NCBI RefSeq assembly: GCF_900198605.1
Contig: NZ_FZPJ01000001.1
Location: 1 to 64,000 of the forward strand
DNA from: Helicobacter mesocricetorum
GTDB taxonomy: Bacteria; Campylobacterota; Campylobacteria; Campylobacterales; Helicobacteraceae
Reading direction: 5' to 3'
Length of the DNA stretch: 64,000 nt
Position numbers and translations under genes: made by a program. Shown here piece by piece: positions 7,937 through 16,853 of this stretch. The notes beneath the pieces are model-generated. The model was not told where the DNA came from, made no database searches, and saw nothing but the letters and a program-made list of their open reading frames with translations. Positions within the stretch are counted from its first letter, which is position 1, and the number at the start of each line of letters is the position of its first letter.

Positions 7937-8343
7937 TGGTTTTTCTCCTTTTGTTTTCTTATTTTTAAGATGGCTTTTAAAATTTCTGCCTCATTAGATA
8001 GGCTTTGCATTTGATTAGTATTGAGTGTTTTACTCTTTTGTTCTTTATGAATTTGTGCTAATCTTTGCGGAGCTGTTGTGATAAGCTCTTGAATTGCTTT
8101 TTTGCGTTTTTTCGTGAAAGATTTAAATCTTATAAAACCTTTAACTTCCTTATAAACTTTTTCATAAAAGTCAAAAAGCCATATACCCATACATTTAGCA
8201 CAATAAAACAAGGTATTTGTTTGGTGATTATGCGTAATAGCTTCTAAAGCAAGTTTTTGTATTTTGAAATCTTGTTGGTATTTTTCCCTTACATTAAATG
8301 TTTCACAATATGCCTTAAATAAGGTATTTAAATTATCATTCAT
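7924..8343 (-). CDS. Unknown prophage protein, 139 aa, basic and helical
   Basis: No family recognised. It is Lys-rich and helical. A CAKC pair near residue 48 (FYCAKCMGIWLFDFYEKVYK) sits in the most conserved-looking part and could bind metal or form a disulfide. The C-terminal half (FTKKRKKAIQELITTAPQRL and on) is a probable nucleic-acid-binding or coiled helix. The ATG at 8343 overlaps the stop of the truncated DUF5131 gene (ATGAATGA), so it is probably translated by coupling. Confidence 0.65.
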   Translation of the reverse strand: MNDNLNTLFKAYCETFNVREKYQQDFKIQKLALEAITHNHQTNTLFYCAKCMGIWLFDFYEKVYKEVKGFIRFKSFTKKRKKAIQELITTAPQRLAQIHKEQKSKTLNTNQMQSLSNEAEILKAILKIRKQKEKNQWIK

Positions 8344-8776
8344 ACCTACGCCTCATATAATCAAATGCTCTTGTAAGACAATATGGCTCAATATCCTCGT
8401 GAAAAGTATCGCTCATAGAATTCACAAAGATTTTGCTACCACTTGGATATTTCTTTTCGTCTAATATTTGTTCTAAATGTTCTGCATGGAATATTACTTT
8501 ATCCCAGCCCAAATAGTATTTTGGCAATCTTTTAAATATTGCGTTGTTCTCTCTACAAAGGCATTGATACATATTCAGATGATACTTACTATCGCACCTT
8601 TGGCTCATTTCTTGACGACAAAACTCACACAACATAGATTTATGAGCTTCTTTTCTAGCCATTCCCTGCAAACACTTAGTCATAGCCTTAGCATAGCAGT
8701 TATCACACGCAGCAGATATTTCAGTGCAGCCTGTTATCACATTCCAAGTCTTATCTGTCCATTCTATTTTACTCAT
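8336..8776 (-). CDS. DUF5131 (phage Gp37/Gp68) family protein, C-terminally truncated
   Basis: 146 aa from the ATG at 8776 (MSKIEWTDKTWNVITGC, the standard family start; a longer frame to 8860 is open but adds unrelated residues). The three-Cys motif C17-x6-C24-x2-C27 (GCTEISAACDNCYA) is intact and is thought to bind an iron-sulfur cluster in a radical-SAM-like fold. The core motif IFVNSMSDTFHEDI is at 116-129. Full members run roughly 100 residues further (the QxLTKR region and beyond). Here the protein stops at MRRRYE. An insertion at about 48-76 carries five more cysteines (C50, C53, C61, C72, C74), perhaps a zinc site. It is the first gene of the leftward operon. Confidence 0.75.
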   Translation of the reverse strand: MSKIEWTDKTWNVITGCTEISAACDNCYAKAMTKCLQGMARKEAHKSMLCEFCRQEMSQRCDSKYHLNMYQCLCRENNAIFKRLPKYYLGWDKVIFHAEHLEQILDEKKYPSGSKIFVNSMSDTFHEDIEPYCLTRAFDYMRRRYE

Positions 8777-8874
8777 TTTGTTTTTCCTATTAAAGCATTT
8801 CGCAAACGCCACACACAAGGGCAAAAATACATACTTATTGCCCCACACACTCACACACAAAGGCGTTATGAACT

Positions 8875-8880
8875 AATATA
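8875..8880 (-). promoter_or_regulatory. Possible -10 element of the leftward prophage operon
   Basis: On the minus strand TATATT follows GTT and lies about 95 bases before the DUF5131 start. It sits between the two AACTAAT repeats, which could be operator half-sites. No -35 is evident, as is usual in this phylum. Weak support. Confidence 0.3.
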
Positions 8881-9257
8881 AACTAATGTTTAAATGAATA
8901 ATTTTAAAAAGTGAAAATCAATTTTTGAAGCAAAAAGTGCAGTTTTGGCACAAAATTTCTGTAACCCCATTGGGTTTCTACCCCCCCGCCTTTTAGGTAA
9001 AAATTCCTACAATTCGGATAGACTTGCAAAAATGGCACAAATATAAAAAGTATATTTAAAAGATAAGGATAGATGAGTTTTATTCAAGATTCAAAAAGAT
9101 AGTGGATTATACTCCATAAAATCATAGTTAAACAGAGGGGCTAGAAAGATAAAGAAATTAAGCCATAAGAACTTTTAAGATAAATGGGGATAATGATGAG
9201 TTTTAAATAATAATTTTTGGTTTTTGTAGAAAGTGCAGCAAGTTTAGTAATTTTTAG

Positions 9258-9285
9258 TTGTAGAATCCCTAGCAAGATTCTACAA
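9258..9285 (-). repeat. Perfect 10-bp stem-loop after katA
   Basis: TTGTAGAATC and GATTCTACAA flank an 8-base loop, 9 bases past the katA stop. It is placed like a terminator, but the minus strand after the stem is A-rich and not T-rich, so it would be an RNA-stabilising 3' hairpin, a weak terminator or part of the element junction. Confidence 0.45.
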
Positions 9286-9293
9286 ACTTGATT

Positions 9294-10730
9294 TTATAAT
9301 CCTAAAAGCTCTTTTACTCTTTTACCATAAGCTGGGTCAGCCTTAGTGAAATGCTCAATTTGTCGCTTACAAATCTCTGCTGGGACACCTTCCATTGCCT
9401 CTTTAATGTTTTGGCATAGTGCCTCTTTTTGTTCATTACTCATTAAGCGGTATAAATCTCCTGCTTGGCTAAAATGATCTTCTTCGTATTCACGATGATT
9501 ATATCTAGCCATTACATCACCTTCTTGTATATGTAATGGTGGTTCAATAGCATTAGTATCTTCTTTATAATCCTCATAATAGCTAGGATTATAATTTCTC
9601 TCTCCACCATATCTACCCATTTGCATATATCCATCTCTATGTGTGTTAGCCACAGGTGCAATAGACGCATTAACAGGAAGTTGAGAATGATTGATACCTA
9701 AACGATATCTTTGTGTATCTCCATAGCTAAAAAGTCTGCCTTGCAACATTTTATCAGGACTGTATCCAATTCCTGGAACGACATTAGCTGGATTAAATGC
9801 TGCCTGCTCTACCTCTGCAAAATAATTTTCTGGATTTTTATTTAATTCTAAAATACCAACCTCAATCAGTGGATAATCTTTGTGAGACCAAACCTTCGTT
9901 AAATCAAAGGGATTGACTTTGTAATTTGCGGCATCTTTTTCTGGCATAATCTGCACACAGAATCTCCACTTAGGAAAATTTCCTTTTTCTATATTTTCAA
10001 ATAAATCTTTTTGGTGAGACTCTCTATCTTTAGCAATAATCTCCTCTGCTTCTTTATTAGTGAGGTTATGGATTCCTTGCAGACTCTTAAAGTGGAATTT
10101 CACCCAAAATCGCTCATTTTTGGCATTAATAAAACTATAAGTATGGCTACCAAATCCGTGCATTTCTCTATAACTTCGCGGTATCCCTCTATCACTCATA
10201 AGTATTGTTACTTGGTGTAAAGATTCAGGATGCAAACTCCAAAAATCCCAAGCGGCTGTGGCACTTCTTAAATTAGTCTTGGGATCTCTTTTTTGAGTAT
10301 GTATAAAATCAGGGAATTTCACGGCATCTTTAATAAAAAATACAGGCGTATTATTGCCTACAAGATCCCAATTTCCCTCATTGGTATAAAATTTCAAGGC
10401 AAATCCTCTCACATCTCGCTCTGCATCTGCCGCACCTCTCTCACCTGCTACGGTGGAAAATCGTAATAATACTTTTGTTTTTTTGCCCACAGAGCTAAAA
10501 ATATCTGCTTTTGAATATTGTGTAATATCCTTTGTAATCGTTAATTCACCATAAGCGGCACTTCCCTTAGCATGAACTACACGTTCTGGAATCCTTTCTC
10601 TATCAAAATGTGCTAACTTTTCTAAAAGCCAAGTATCTTGTAAAAGTGTAGGACCTCTTTTTCCCGCTGTGATGGAATTTTGATTATCTCCTAATGGAGT
10701 TCCTGTTGCTGTTGTTAATTTTTTACTCAT
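9294..10730 (-). CDS. katA: Catalase, haem-dependent, small-subunit type
   Basis: It breaks down hydrogen peroxide to water and oxygen. 478 aa, typical for clade 3 catalases such as H. pylori KatA. Visible motifs: the N-terminal [19 protein letters not shown], the distal haem His53 in [12 protein letters not shown], and the proximal Tyr in [14 protein letters not shown] near residue 337. There is no signal peptide. GAAGGA precedes the ATG. The gene stands alone, reads left towards the prophage, and has its own upstream region with a Fur/PerR-like site. It is complete and nothing in it is unusual. Confidence 0.97.
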   Translation of the reverse strand: MSKKLTTATGTPLGDNQNSITAGKRGPTLLQDTWLLEKLAHFDRERIPERVVHAKGSAAYGELTITKDITQYSKADIFSSVGKKTKVLLRFSTVAGERGAADAERDVRGFALKFYTNEGNWDLVGNNTPVFFIKDAVKFPDFIHTQKRDPKTNLRSATAAWDFWSLHPESLHQVTILMSDRGIPRSYREMHGFGSHTYSFINAKNERFWVKFHFKSLQGIHNLTNKEAEEIIAKDRESHQKDLFENIEKGNFPKWRFCVQIMPEKDAANYKVNPFDLTKVWSHKDYPLIEVGILELNKNPENYFAEVEQAAFNPANVVPGIGYSPDKMLQGRLFSYGDTQRYRLGINHSQLPVNASIAPVANTHRDGYMQMGRYGGERNYNPSYYEDYKEDTNAIEPPLHIQEGDVMARYNHREYEEDHFSQAGDLYRLMSNEQKEALCQNIKEAMEGVPAEICKRQIEHFTKADPAYGKRVKELLGL

Positions 10731-10785
10731 TGATATTTTCCTTCAATTATTATTTATAATTCTAAAATATAAAAATTACTCTGTA

Positions 10786-10821
10786 AATATATCATATTTT
10801 TATTAAAAGAAAATTATTATC
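10786..10821 (-). promoter_or_regulatory. katA promoter with a Fur/PerR-like site
   Basis: On the minus strand TATGATATATT gives a -10 candidate (TATATT, 10786-10791) about 55 bases before the katA ATG. GATAATAATTTTC (10809-10821) lies where a -35 would be and resembles half a Fur box or a degenerate PerR box. Catalase genes in Helicobacter and Campylobacter are under Fur or PerR control. The match is by eye and weak. Confidence 0.35.
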
Positions 10822-10904
10822 AATGGAAATTTTAAAAAAATTATTTTAGAAGATTCTTTTTGGTGAGAATACCTTAAAAATTAAAACTTCATTTATTACA
10901 TTTT

Positions 10905-10913
10905 TGCTAAAAT
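10905..10913 (+). promoter_or_regulatory. Extended -10 of rnpB
   Basis: TGCTAAAAT lies 7-8 bases before the inferred 5' end of the RNase P RNA, preceded by a T-run, the usual sigma-70 promoter form in Campylobacterota. Confidence 0.55.
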
Positions 10914-10919
10914 TATTTG

Positions 10920-11232
10920 CATAGGTGTAGTGAGTGGTTGCTTTTTAAAGAGGAAAGTCCGAGCTACTTTGGGATAGGATTCCATTTAACCAATGGCTAG
11001 AGTAATCTAAGGGAAAGTGCAACAGAAAACAAACCGCTAAATAGCAAGGGTGAAAAGGTAGAGTAAGAGCCTACCGAAAATGTAGCAATACATTTTGCTT
11101 TGCAAACCCAATCCGTAGCAAAAAGGGCAAGGTTAATATCCCAAATTTTAGCCCTTTGCTAGATTTTTAATGCGAATTAAAAACAAGATAAATAACCACA
11201 TAAACAGAACTCGGCTTATAGCTACACCTAAA
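10920..11232 (+). ncRNA. rnpB: RNase P RNA (M1 RNA), class A
   Basis: It is the catalytic RNA that matures the 5' ends of tRNAs. Ends are set by the P1 helix: TAGGTGTAG at 10922-10930 pairs with CTACACCTA at 11222-11230. The universally conserved P4 strands are present as GAGGAAAGTCCG near 10950 and ACAGAACTCGGCTTATAG near 11205. Other signatures are GAAAGTGCAACAGAAA near 11012 and AGGGTGAAAAGGTAGAGTAAGAGC near 11048. The length is about 310 nt. It lies between katA and hypE and reads rightwards from its own promoter. Confidence 0.93.
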
Positions 11233-11250
11233 TCTATCTAAGGTTTTATG

Positions 11251-12270
11251 ATGAAGACAAATTCTCTTAAAGACTCACATATTCAACTCTCTCACGGAAG
11301 CGGTGGTATTCAATCCCAAATTCTTATTACAGAGCTTTTCTATAACTATCTAAAAGGTTCTATAGTAGGAATAGGAGAAGATGCTGGTATAGGCGAAATC
11401 AAAAATAAAATGGCAGTTAGCACAGATGGCTATACGATTTCCCCTTTGTTTTTTTCTGGAGGCGATATAGGAAAGCTTGCAGTTTGTGGGAGTTGTAATG
11501 ATGTAGCAATGATGGGTGCTAAGGCAAAATATCTTACAGCTAGTTTTATGATAGAAGAAGGATTTTTAATAAAAGATTTAGAGCAAATCCTAAAATCCTT
11601 TGGTAATACCTTAAAAGAATGCGGAGTAAAACTTATATCAGGAGATACTAAAGTCTTACCCAAAGGAACATTAGATAAAATTTTTATTACCACTACGGCT
11701 TTTGGGGAAGTTCTTTACCCCAATTTAAGTGCTTTTAAGATACCAGAAGACACTGCTATACTTTTAAGCGGAGATATTGGTGATCACGGAGCAATTATCT
11801 ATTCTACCCGTGAGGGGATAAATTTACAAAGCAATCTACAAAGTGATTGCGCATTACTTTATCCTATGTTAGAGCCACTTTTTAAAAGTAATATAAAAAT
11901 CTATGCTTTAAGAGATGCTACAAGAGGCGGTATTGCAAGTGTATTAAATGAATGGGCAAATACCTCTAATATTGGAATCACCATAGAAGAGAGCAAACTC
12001 CCTATCAAAGATGAAGTCAAAGGAATTTGTGAGCTTTTAGGGTTTGAAGCTTATAACTTAGCCAATGAGGGAATGTGTGTTTTAAGTGTCGCTAAAGAAG
12101 ATGCTCAAAAAGCTTTAGAGATTTTACACAAAACACAAAAGGGTAAAAACGCGCAAATGATAGGTTACACTCATAATCATCATCCAAAATCCGTAATTTT
12201 GCAAACAGATTATGGTTCCAAACGTTTTTTAGAATACCCAAGCGGGGAACTACTCCCTCGAATCTGCTAA
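11251..12270 (+). CDS. hypE: Hydrogenase maturation protein HypE
   Basis: It dehydrates the thiocarboxamide on its own C-terminal Cys to thiocyanate, the source of the CN ligands of the NiFe site, working with HypF, HypC and HypD. 339 aa. Motifs: LSHGSGGIQSQILITELF at the N-terminus, the ATP-binding STDGYTISPLFFSGGDIGKL and GSCNDVAMMGA of the PurM-like fold, RDATRGGIASVLNEWA, and the essential C-terminal PRIC. ATG 11251 has AAGG seven bases upstream; the ATG just before it (11248) is closer to the site than usual. It implies a NiFe hydrogenase. No other hyp gene is in the window. Confidence 0.95.
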   Translation: MKTNSLKDSHIQLSHGSGGIQSQILITELFYNYLKGSIVGIGEDAGIGEIKNKMAVSTDGYTISPLFFSGGDIGKLAVCGSCNDVAMMGAKAKYLTASFMIEEGFLIKDLEQILKSFGNTLKECGVKLISGDTKVLPKGTLDKIFITTTAFGEVLYPNLSAFKIPEDTAILLSGDIGDHGAIIYSTREGINLQSNLQSDCALLYPMLEPLFKSNIKIYALRDATRGGIASVLNEWANTSNIGITIEESKLPIKDEVKGICELLGFEAYNLANEGMCVLSVAKEDAQKALEILHKTQKGKNAQMIGYTHNHHPKSVILQTDYGSKRFLEYPSGELLPRIC

Positions 12271-12315
12271 TTCTAAGAGGTAATTACGCCACAATCTCCT
12301 TATTGTATTGCATTC

Positions 12316-13527
12316 TTAAGTCTTATGGGATCTTTTTAGGGATTCCGCACACACTCTAGCACTAGCCCAAGCAAAAGCTAAGTTATAACCCCCTCTATCC
12401 CCTACAATATCAAGCATTTCGCCTATAATATAAAGCCCACTTACGGCTTTACTCTCCAAAGTATTAATCTTTACTGCATTAGCACTTACTCCACCTCCAC
12501 TAACTTCTGCATTTTCAAAACCTTGCAATTTAGGATTCTTAAATTCCCAATTTTTTAGGCAAAAAATCAGTTTTTTAATATTTTTTGTATGACATTGTTT
12601 TATCTTTAAAACTTCCATACAAACCCTAGCAAATTTGGGAGGTAAAAAACCATTTAATAGCTGTAATAACGACCTTTGTGGAAAACTTTTATGAAGTTTT
12701 AGCAACATTTGCTCTAAAAACTCTGCTTCAAAATTAGGCAAAAAGTCTATAATTAAAACATTATCCTGTGATGTTTGAATTTGCGAGGAAATATCCAAAA
12801 TACCAAAACCCGAAACTCCATAGGAGGTAAAAAGTAAATCATCAATAACTTCTTTTTTGGTAATGGTATCAACCTTTAAAGTTATCTTAACTTTCAATTT
12901 CATACCACTTAAATCCCTTAAACTATGGGTATCAAGCTTTAATGGAACTAACGAAGGATAAGTTTGCACAATCTCCAAACCAAGACTTCTTGCTAACTCT
13001 AACCCCTTGTTGCTTCCCCCAAGTTTTGGATATGCCTCACTCCCACAAGCAAGTATTAAATAAGAAGATTGATAAGTTCCTTTAGTGCTTTGCACAAAAA
13101 AATTTTTAGAATCCTTATGGATATTTAAAACTTCTTCTTCTAAGTGGATTCTCACCTTACCCTCTTCTAGCTTCAAAGAAAATACTTCCAAAAGGGATTT
13201 GGCACTTTGAGAATTTGGATATACCCTACCATCTAATTGCTGTGTAAGCAACAAACCCATTTTTCTGCAACATTCTTGAAACTCTGAAAAATTAAAACCC
13301 TCTAAAATAGATTGAATAGCTTGGGAAGTAAAGCTACTACTTTGATAGCAAGAGGTGCGTGTATAGAGATTATGAATATTACAGCGTCCATTACCTGTTG
13401 CTAAAAGCTTCTTTCCTAAAATTTTATTTTTTTCAAAAAGATAAATAGGCAAACCCAATTCTAAAAGTGAGATAGCACAAAAAATACCACTTGCGCCACC
13501 ACCAACAATTATGATATTAGGAGTTAT
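12316..13527 (-). CDS. BaiN/HI0933-type NAD(P)/FAD-dependent oxidoreductase, probable AUA start
   Basis: A flavoprotein of the HI0933/BaiN (aminoacetone oxidase-like) family; substrate unknown. The Rossmann fingerprint [16 protein letters not shown] is at residues 5-20, then [15 protein letters not shown] and the C-terminal [20 protein letters not shown] and [14 protein letters not shown]. The only standard starts in frame (such as TTG at 13458) would cut off the FAD-binding loop. The frame stays open upstream to an ATA at 13525-13527, six bases after GGGAG, giving 403 aa, a normal family length. That ATA overlaps the accA stop, so coupled initiation at AUA is plausible. A small indel that removed the true start is the alternative. 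Confidence 0.8.
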   Translation of the reverse strand: MTPNIIIVGGGASGIFCAISLLELGLPIYLFEKNKILGKKLLATGNGRCNIHNLYTRTSCYQSSSFTSQAIQSILEGFNFSEFQECCRKMGLLLTQQLDGRVYPNSQSAKSLLEVFSLKLEEGKVRIHLEEEVLNIHKDSKNFFVQSTKGTYQSSYLILACGSEAYPKLGGSNKGLELARSLGLEIVQTYPSLVPLKLDTHSLRDLSGMKLKVKITLKVDTITKKEVIDDLLFTSYGVSGFGILDISSQIQTSQDNVLIIDFLPNFEAEFLEQMLLKLHKSFPQRSLLQLLNGFLPPKFARVCMEVLKIKQCHTKNIKKLIFCLKNWEFKNPKLQGFENAEVSGGGVSANAVKINTLESKAVSGLYIIGEMLDIVGDRGGYNLAFAWASARVCAESLKRSHKT

Positions 13528-14450
13528 TGAAAACTCCCATAAGACATTATTTTATTATAGCGATTTTGTAAATAGTCCTTATCACTGCGTATCTCTTTTA
13601 AAGAAGTCAAAAAGTATTCCTTAATTTTCTGAGCCGCCATTTCTTTATCCCTATGCGCACCAATTTTTGGCTCCTCTATAATCGCATCAATTAAACCCGC
13701 TTCTTTAAGGTCTTCTGGAGTAATCTTCATAGATTGCGTTGCACCCTCAATCTTACTAGCATCATTCCATAAAATAGCCGCACAACCTTCAGGAGAAATA
13801 ACACTCAAAACAGAATATTCCATCATAGCTAATCTATCTGCAACAGCAATTGCCAACGCTCCACCACTTCCACCCTCTCCAATAACAATAGAAATTGTTG
13901 GTATTCTTAAGGTGCTAAACTCTTGTAAATTTTTCGCTATGGCTTCACTTTGCCCCCTCTCTTCAGCACCAACACCAGGATAAGCACCAGGAGTATCGAT
14001 AAACATCAATAAAGGGATATTGAATTTTTCTGCTATTTTTGCAACTCTCAAGGCTTTGCGATACCCCTCTGGATTTGGCATACCAAAATTCCTATAAATT
14101 TTATTCTTTGTCCCTCTTCCCTTTTCTTCACCAATTATCATAACTTTTTGGTTATCAATTTTTCCAAGATAGCAAACAATAGCATTATCATCACTAAAAT
14201 GCCTATCTCCATGAATTTCTACAGAATCTTTTAAAAGCAAATTAATATAATCCATTGCATAAGGGCGATCAGGATGTCGCGCTAATTGTAATTTTTGATA
14301 ATCGGAGAGATTAGAATAAACTTTGTGTATTTCTTTATCTAAGTCTTTTTGCAAAATCTCAATTGCGTGAATATCATTCTTCAGTTGTGCCGTTGTGATA
14401 CTCTCTTGAAGTGTTTTGATTTTTGTTTCAAATTCTAAATAAGTTGACAA
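13524..14450 (-). CDS. accA: Acetyl-CoA carboxylase carboxyltransferase subunit alpha
   Basis: With AccD it transfers the carboxyl group from biotin to acetyl-CoA, making malonyl-CoA for fatty acids. 308 aa. Motifs: [78 protein letters not shown] and [11 protein letters not shown] chose TTG at 14450 because it gives the start STYLEFE that matches the family and because AGAAGG lies nine bases upstream. ATG at 14483 is possible but would overlap fabF. It follows fabF after 4 bases, the end of the fab cluster. Confidence 0.94.
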   Translation of the reverse strand: MSTYLEFETKIKTLQESITTAQLKNDIHAIEILQKDLDKEIHKVYSNLSDYQKLQLARHPDRPYAMDYINLLLKDSVEIHGDRHFSDDNAIVCYLGKIDNQKVMIIGEEKGRGTKNKIYRNFGMPNPEGYRKALRVAKIAEKFNIPLLMFIDTPGAYPGVGAEERGQSEAIAKNLQEFSTLRIPTISIVIGEGGSGGALAIAVADRLAMMEYSVLSVISPEGCAAILWNDASKIEGATQSMKITPEDLKEAGLIDAIIEEPKIGAHRDKEMAAQKIKEYFLTSLKEIRSDKDYLQNRYNKIMSYGSFQ

Positions 14451-14454
14451 ACCC

Positions 14455-15690
14455 TTACACCTTCTTAAAAATAACAACTCCATTAGTTCCACCAAAACCA
14501 AAGGAATTACTCATAATCGTATTCACATTAGCCTCTCTTGCCCTATTAGGTATATAATCTAAATCACATTCTGGATCTTTTTGTGATTGATTAATCGTTG
14601 GGGGTAAAATACCTTTTTGCATAGCCATAATTGCAATGACTGCCTCTATACCACCTGCTGCCCCTAAACAATGCCCTATTTGACCCTTTGTAGAGCTTAC
14701 AGGAGGAACATCACCATTAAACGCTTTCTTAAGTGCTAAAGTTTCATATAAATCATTGTATTTTGTGCTAGTTCCGTGAGCATTGATATAATCTATCTTG
14801 GTATTTGCCATTTTTAGAGCATCGCGTATGGCTCGATAAGCACCTTCTCCCTCTGGGGATGGAGCTGTGATATGATTAGCATCACCACTCTCACCAAAAC
14901 CAATTAATTCTGCATAAATTTTAGCCCCTCTTTGCTTTGCTATTTCGTATTCTTCTAAGATTAAAGCAGCCGCACCCTCTCCCATAACAAAACCGCTTCT
15001 TTTAGCATCAAATGGACAAGAAGCAAGTGTAGGTTCATCATTTCTATCACAGAGTGCTTTCATTGCGGCAAAACCGCCAATACCAACCCCACAAATTGCA
15101 GATTCTGCTGCAACTACCAACATCCTATCTGCTTGATTTATCATAATTGTTTTTCCTGCTTCGATAATAGCGTGCGTACCGGCTGCACAAGCTGTAACAC
15201 TTGCTAAATTTGGACCTTTAAGCGAAAAATCAATGGAAATAAATCCACCTAACATATTCACTAATGCAGAGGGAATAAAAAATGGAGAGATTCTTTTAGG
15301 TCCCTTGTCAAAATTAATCACAGAATTTTTTTCAATATTTCCTAAGCCACCAATACCAGAAGCAGAATACACGCCAAAGCTTTCTGCATCAATATTGCTC
15401 ACTAAACCTCCTTGTGAATCAAGAAGTTCGCTATCTTCCATAGCTTCCTTAGCGGCTTTAATGCCAAGCTGAATAAATCTATCAGCTTTCTTTACTTCTT
15501 TAGCATCCATTACACTCACAGGATCAAAATCAGTAATTTCCGCAGCAATTTTCACAGGAAATTCAGAAATGTCAAAAGAGGAGATTGTTTTAATTCCACA
15601 TTTTCCCTCAACAATAGCCCCAAAAGAATCCTCTCTATTTAATCCTAAAGCATTAATCATTCCAATACCTGTAACTACAACGCGTCTCAT
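14455..15690 (-). CDS. fabF: 3-oxoacyl-ACP synthase II
   Basis: It condenses malonyl-ACP with acyl-ACP in chain elongation. 411 aa, full length. Features: [16 protein letters not shown] at the N-terminus, catalytic Cys in [12 protein letters not shown] near residue 165, the first catalytic His in [11 protein letters not shown], the second His in [13 protein letters not shown], and the C-terminal [15 protein letters not shown] lies before the ATG. acpP lies upstream across a 69-base gap that contains a hairpin, and accA follows downstream. Confidence 0.97.
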   Translation of the reverse strand: MRRVVVTGIGMINALGLNREDSFGAIVEGKCGIKTISSFDISEFPVKIAAEITDFDPVSVMDAKEVKKADRFIQLGIKAAKEAMEDSELLDSQGGLVSNIDAESFGVYSASGIGGLGNIEKNSVINFDKGPKRISPFFIPSALVNMLGGFISIDFSLKGPNLASVTACAAGTHAIIEAGKTIMINQADRMLVVAAESAICGVGIGGFAAMKALCDRNDEPTLASCPFDAKRSGFVMGEGAAALILEEYEIAKQRGAKIYAELIGFGESGDANHITAPSPEGEGAYRAIRDALKMANTKIDYINAHGTSTKYNDLYETLALKKAFNGDVPPVSSTKGQIGHCLGAAGGIEAVIAIMAMQKGILPPTINQSQKDPECDLDYIPNRAREANVNTIMSNSFGFGGTNGVVIFKKV

Positions 15691-15723
15691 ATTTCTCCCT
15701 TAAAAACTTGAGTAAAATGCTTC

Positions 15724-15747
15724 ATAGTATGCCAAAGGACATACTAT
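15724..15747 (-). repeat. Stem-loop between acpP and fabF
   Basis: ATAGTATG and CATACTAT form a perfect 8-bp stem around an 8-base loop. There is no T-tail on the minus strand, so a full terminator is unlikely. It may be an RNA-processing or stabilising hairpin that lets acpP be made at a higher level than fabF. Confidence 0.5.
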
Positions 15748-15759
15748 AAGACATATCAA

Positions 15760-15993
15760 TTAAGATTTTGCCTTTTCAATATAAGCCACTACATCACCTA
15801 CTGTTGCAATCTTTTCTGCATCTTCATCAGGAATTTCAATCTCAAACTTTTCTTCTAATGCCATTACCAATTCAACAACATCTAAAGAATCGGCTCCCAA
15901 ATCATCAACAAATTTAGATTCTGATTTAACCTCACCTTCATTTACATTTAATTGCTCTACTACCACAGCTTTCACATCATCAAATATTGCCAT
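15760..15993 (-). CDS. acpP: Acyl carrier protein
   Basis: It carries growing acyl chains on a 4'-phosphopantetheine arm. 77 aa, acidic, with the modified Ser in [22 protein letters not shown] precedes the ATG. Its arm is added by AcpS, encoded at 40962-41324 in this window. It lies between fabG and fabF, the usual order. Confidence 0.98.
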   Translation of the reverse strand: MAIFDDVKAVVVEQLNVNEGEVKSESKFVDDLGADSLDVVELVMALEEKFEIEIPDEDAEKIATVGDVVAYIEKAKS

Positions 15994-16072
15994 ATAGCAT
16001 TCTCCTTAAATTTTTCGATATTTAAAATGAAGAGTAATTGTAGCTAAGTTTTTCTTAAAAAACTTAAAGCCT

Positions 16073-16816
16073 CTACATATACAATCCGCCATTAACCTTT
16101 AAAACTTCTCCTGTTATATAATTTGCATAATCAGAAAGCAAAAAGGCAACCGCTCCAGCTACTTCCTCTCCTGCTCCAAAATATCCTAAAGGAATATTGG
16201 TAATATAAGATTGCTGGATTTCTTCCTTAAGATTTTTTGTCATATCACTTTGGATAAATCCGGGAGTAACACAATTAAAACGGATTTTTTTACTACCACC
16301 TTCTTTTGCAAAAGATTTTGTCATAGCTATCATACCACCCTTACTTGCTGCATAATTACATTGCCCTATATTCCCAATCTCACCAATAATAGAAGCAATA
16401 TTCACAACACTACCATATCCCTGTTTGCGCATAATTTTTAATGCCTCCTTACAACCAATAAAACAAGAAACTAAATTGGCATCCAAGACTGCATTAAACT
16501 CCTCTACCTTCATACGCATTGAAAGCTTATCATTAGTAATACCTGCATTATTAACCAGATAACCCAATTCTCCATCACTTTGCACTATAAGTCCTAAAGC
16601 CTCTACAAATTGTGCTTCATTAGTGGCATCAAAACAGACAACAGCTACTTTGCCCCCTTGCTTTTCAATCTCATCTTTTAAAGCATCTGCAACTTCAGGC
16701 TTAGAGCGATAATTAATCCATACTTTTAATCCCATTTGCGCAAGTAACCTTGCAATATCTGCTCCAATGCCCCTACTAGAACCTGTAATTAAAACATTTT
16801 TGCCATAAAATTTCAT
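16073..16816 (-). CDS. fabG: 3-oxoacyl-ACP reductase
   Basis: An NADPH-dependent reductase of the elongation cycle, SDR family. 247 aa. The cofactor loop is TGSSRGIGADIARLL at 11-25, NNAG is near 90, and the catalytic Ser and the Tyr-Lys pair are in VNIASIIGEIGN and CNYAASKGGMIAMTKS. The C-terminus is ITGEVLKVNGGLYM. AAGGA lies before the ATG. It is the first gene of fabG-acpP-fabF-accA-flavoprotein. Confidence 0.96.
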   Translation of the reverse strand: MKFYGKNVLITGSSRGIGADIARLLAQMGLKVWINYRSKPEVADALKDEIEKQGGKVAVVCFDATNEAQFVEALGLIVQSDGELGYLVNNAGITNDKLSMRMKVEEFNAVLDANLVSCFIGCKEALKIMRKQGYGSVVNIASIIGEIGNIGQCNYAASKGGMIAMTKSFAKEGGSKKIRFNCVTPGFIQSDMTKNLKEEIQQSYITNIPLGYFGAGEEVAGAVAFLLSDYANYITGEVLKVNGGLYM

Positions 16817-16853
16817 AACAATCCTTAAAAATAAAAGGATATTATACCTAAAT

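Larger units (their letters stand above)
8777..9293. other. Gene-free stretch at the prophage-katA junction
   Basis: About 500 bases without a credible gene. It holds the leader of the leftward prophage operon, two AACTAAT repeats 10 bases apart (8871-8887), a C-run near 8982, and a perfect hairpin at 9258-9285. The element must end somewhere in here or at the 3' end of katA, but no tRNA gene is present and the partner attachment site lies outside the window, so the att core cannot be placed. Confidence 0.6.

Noticed and set aside
8777-8860. Longer N-terminus for the DUF5131 gene (start at 8860)
   Set aside because: The extra 28 residues are unlike the family, and MSKIEW at 8776 is the standard family start.
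8947-8965. TGGCAC near 8948, considered as the -24 part of a sigma-54 promoter
   Set aside because: No GC pair of the -12 box follows at the right distance, and no gene follows on the plus strand.
14451-14501. Longer accA starting inside fabF
   Set aside because: It would overlap fabF by 29-47 bases and add residues the family lacks; TTG 14450 with AGAAGG fits better.
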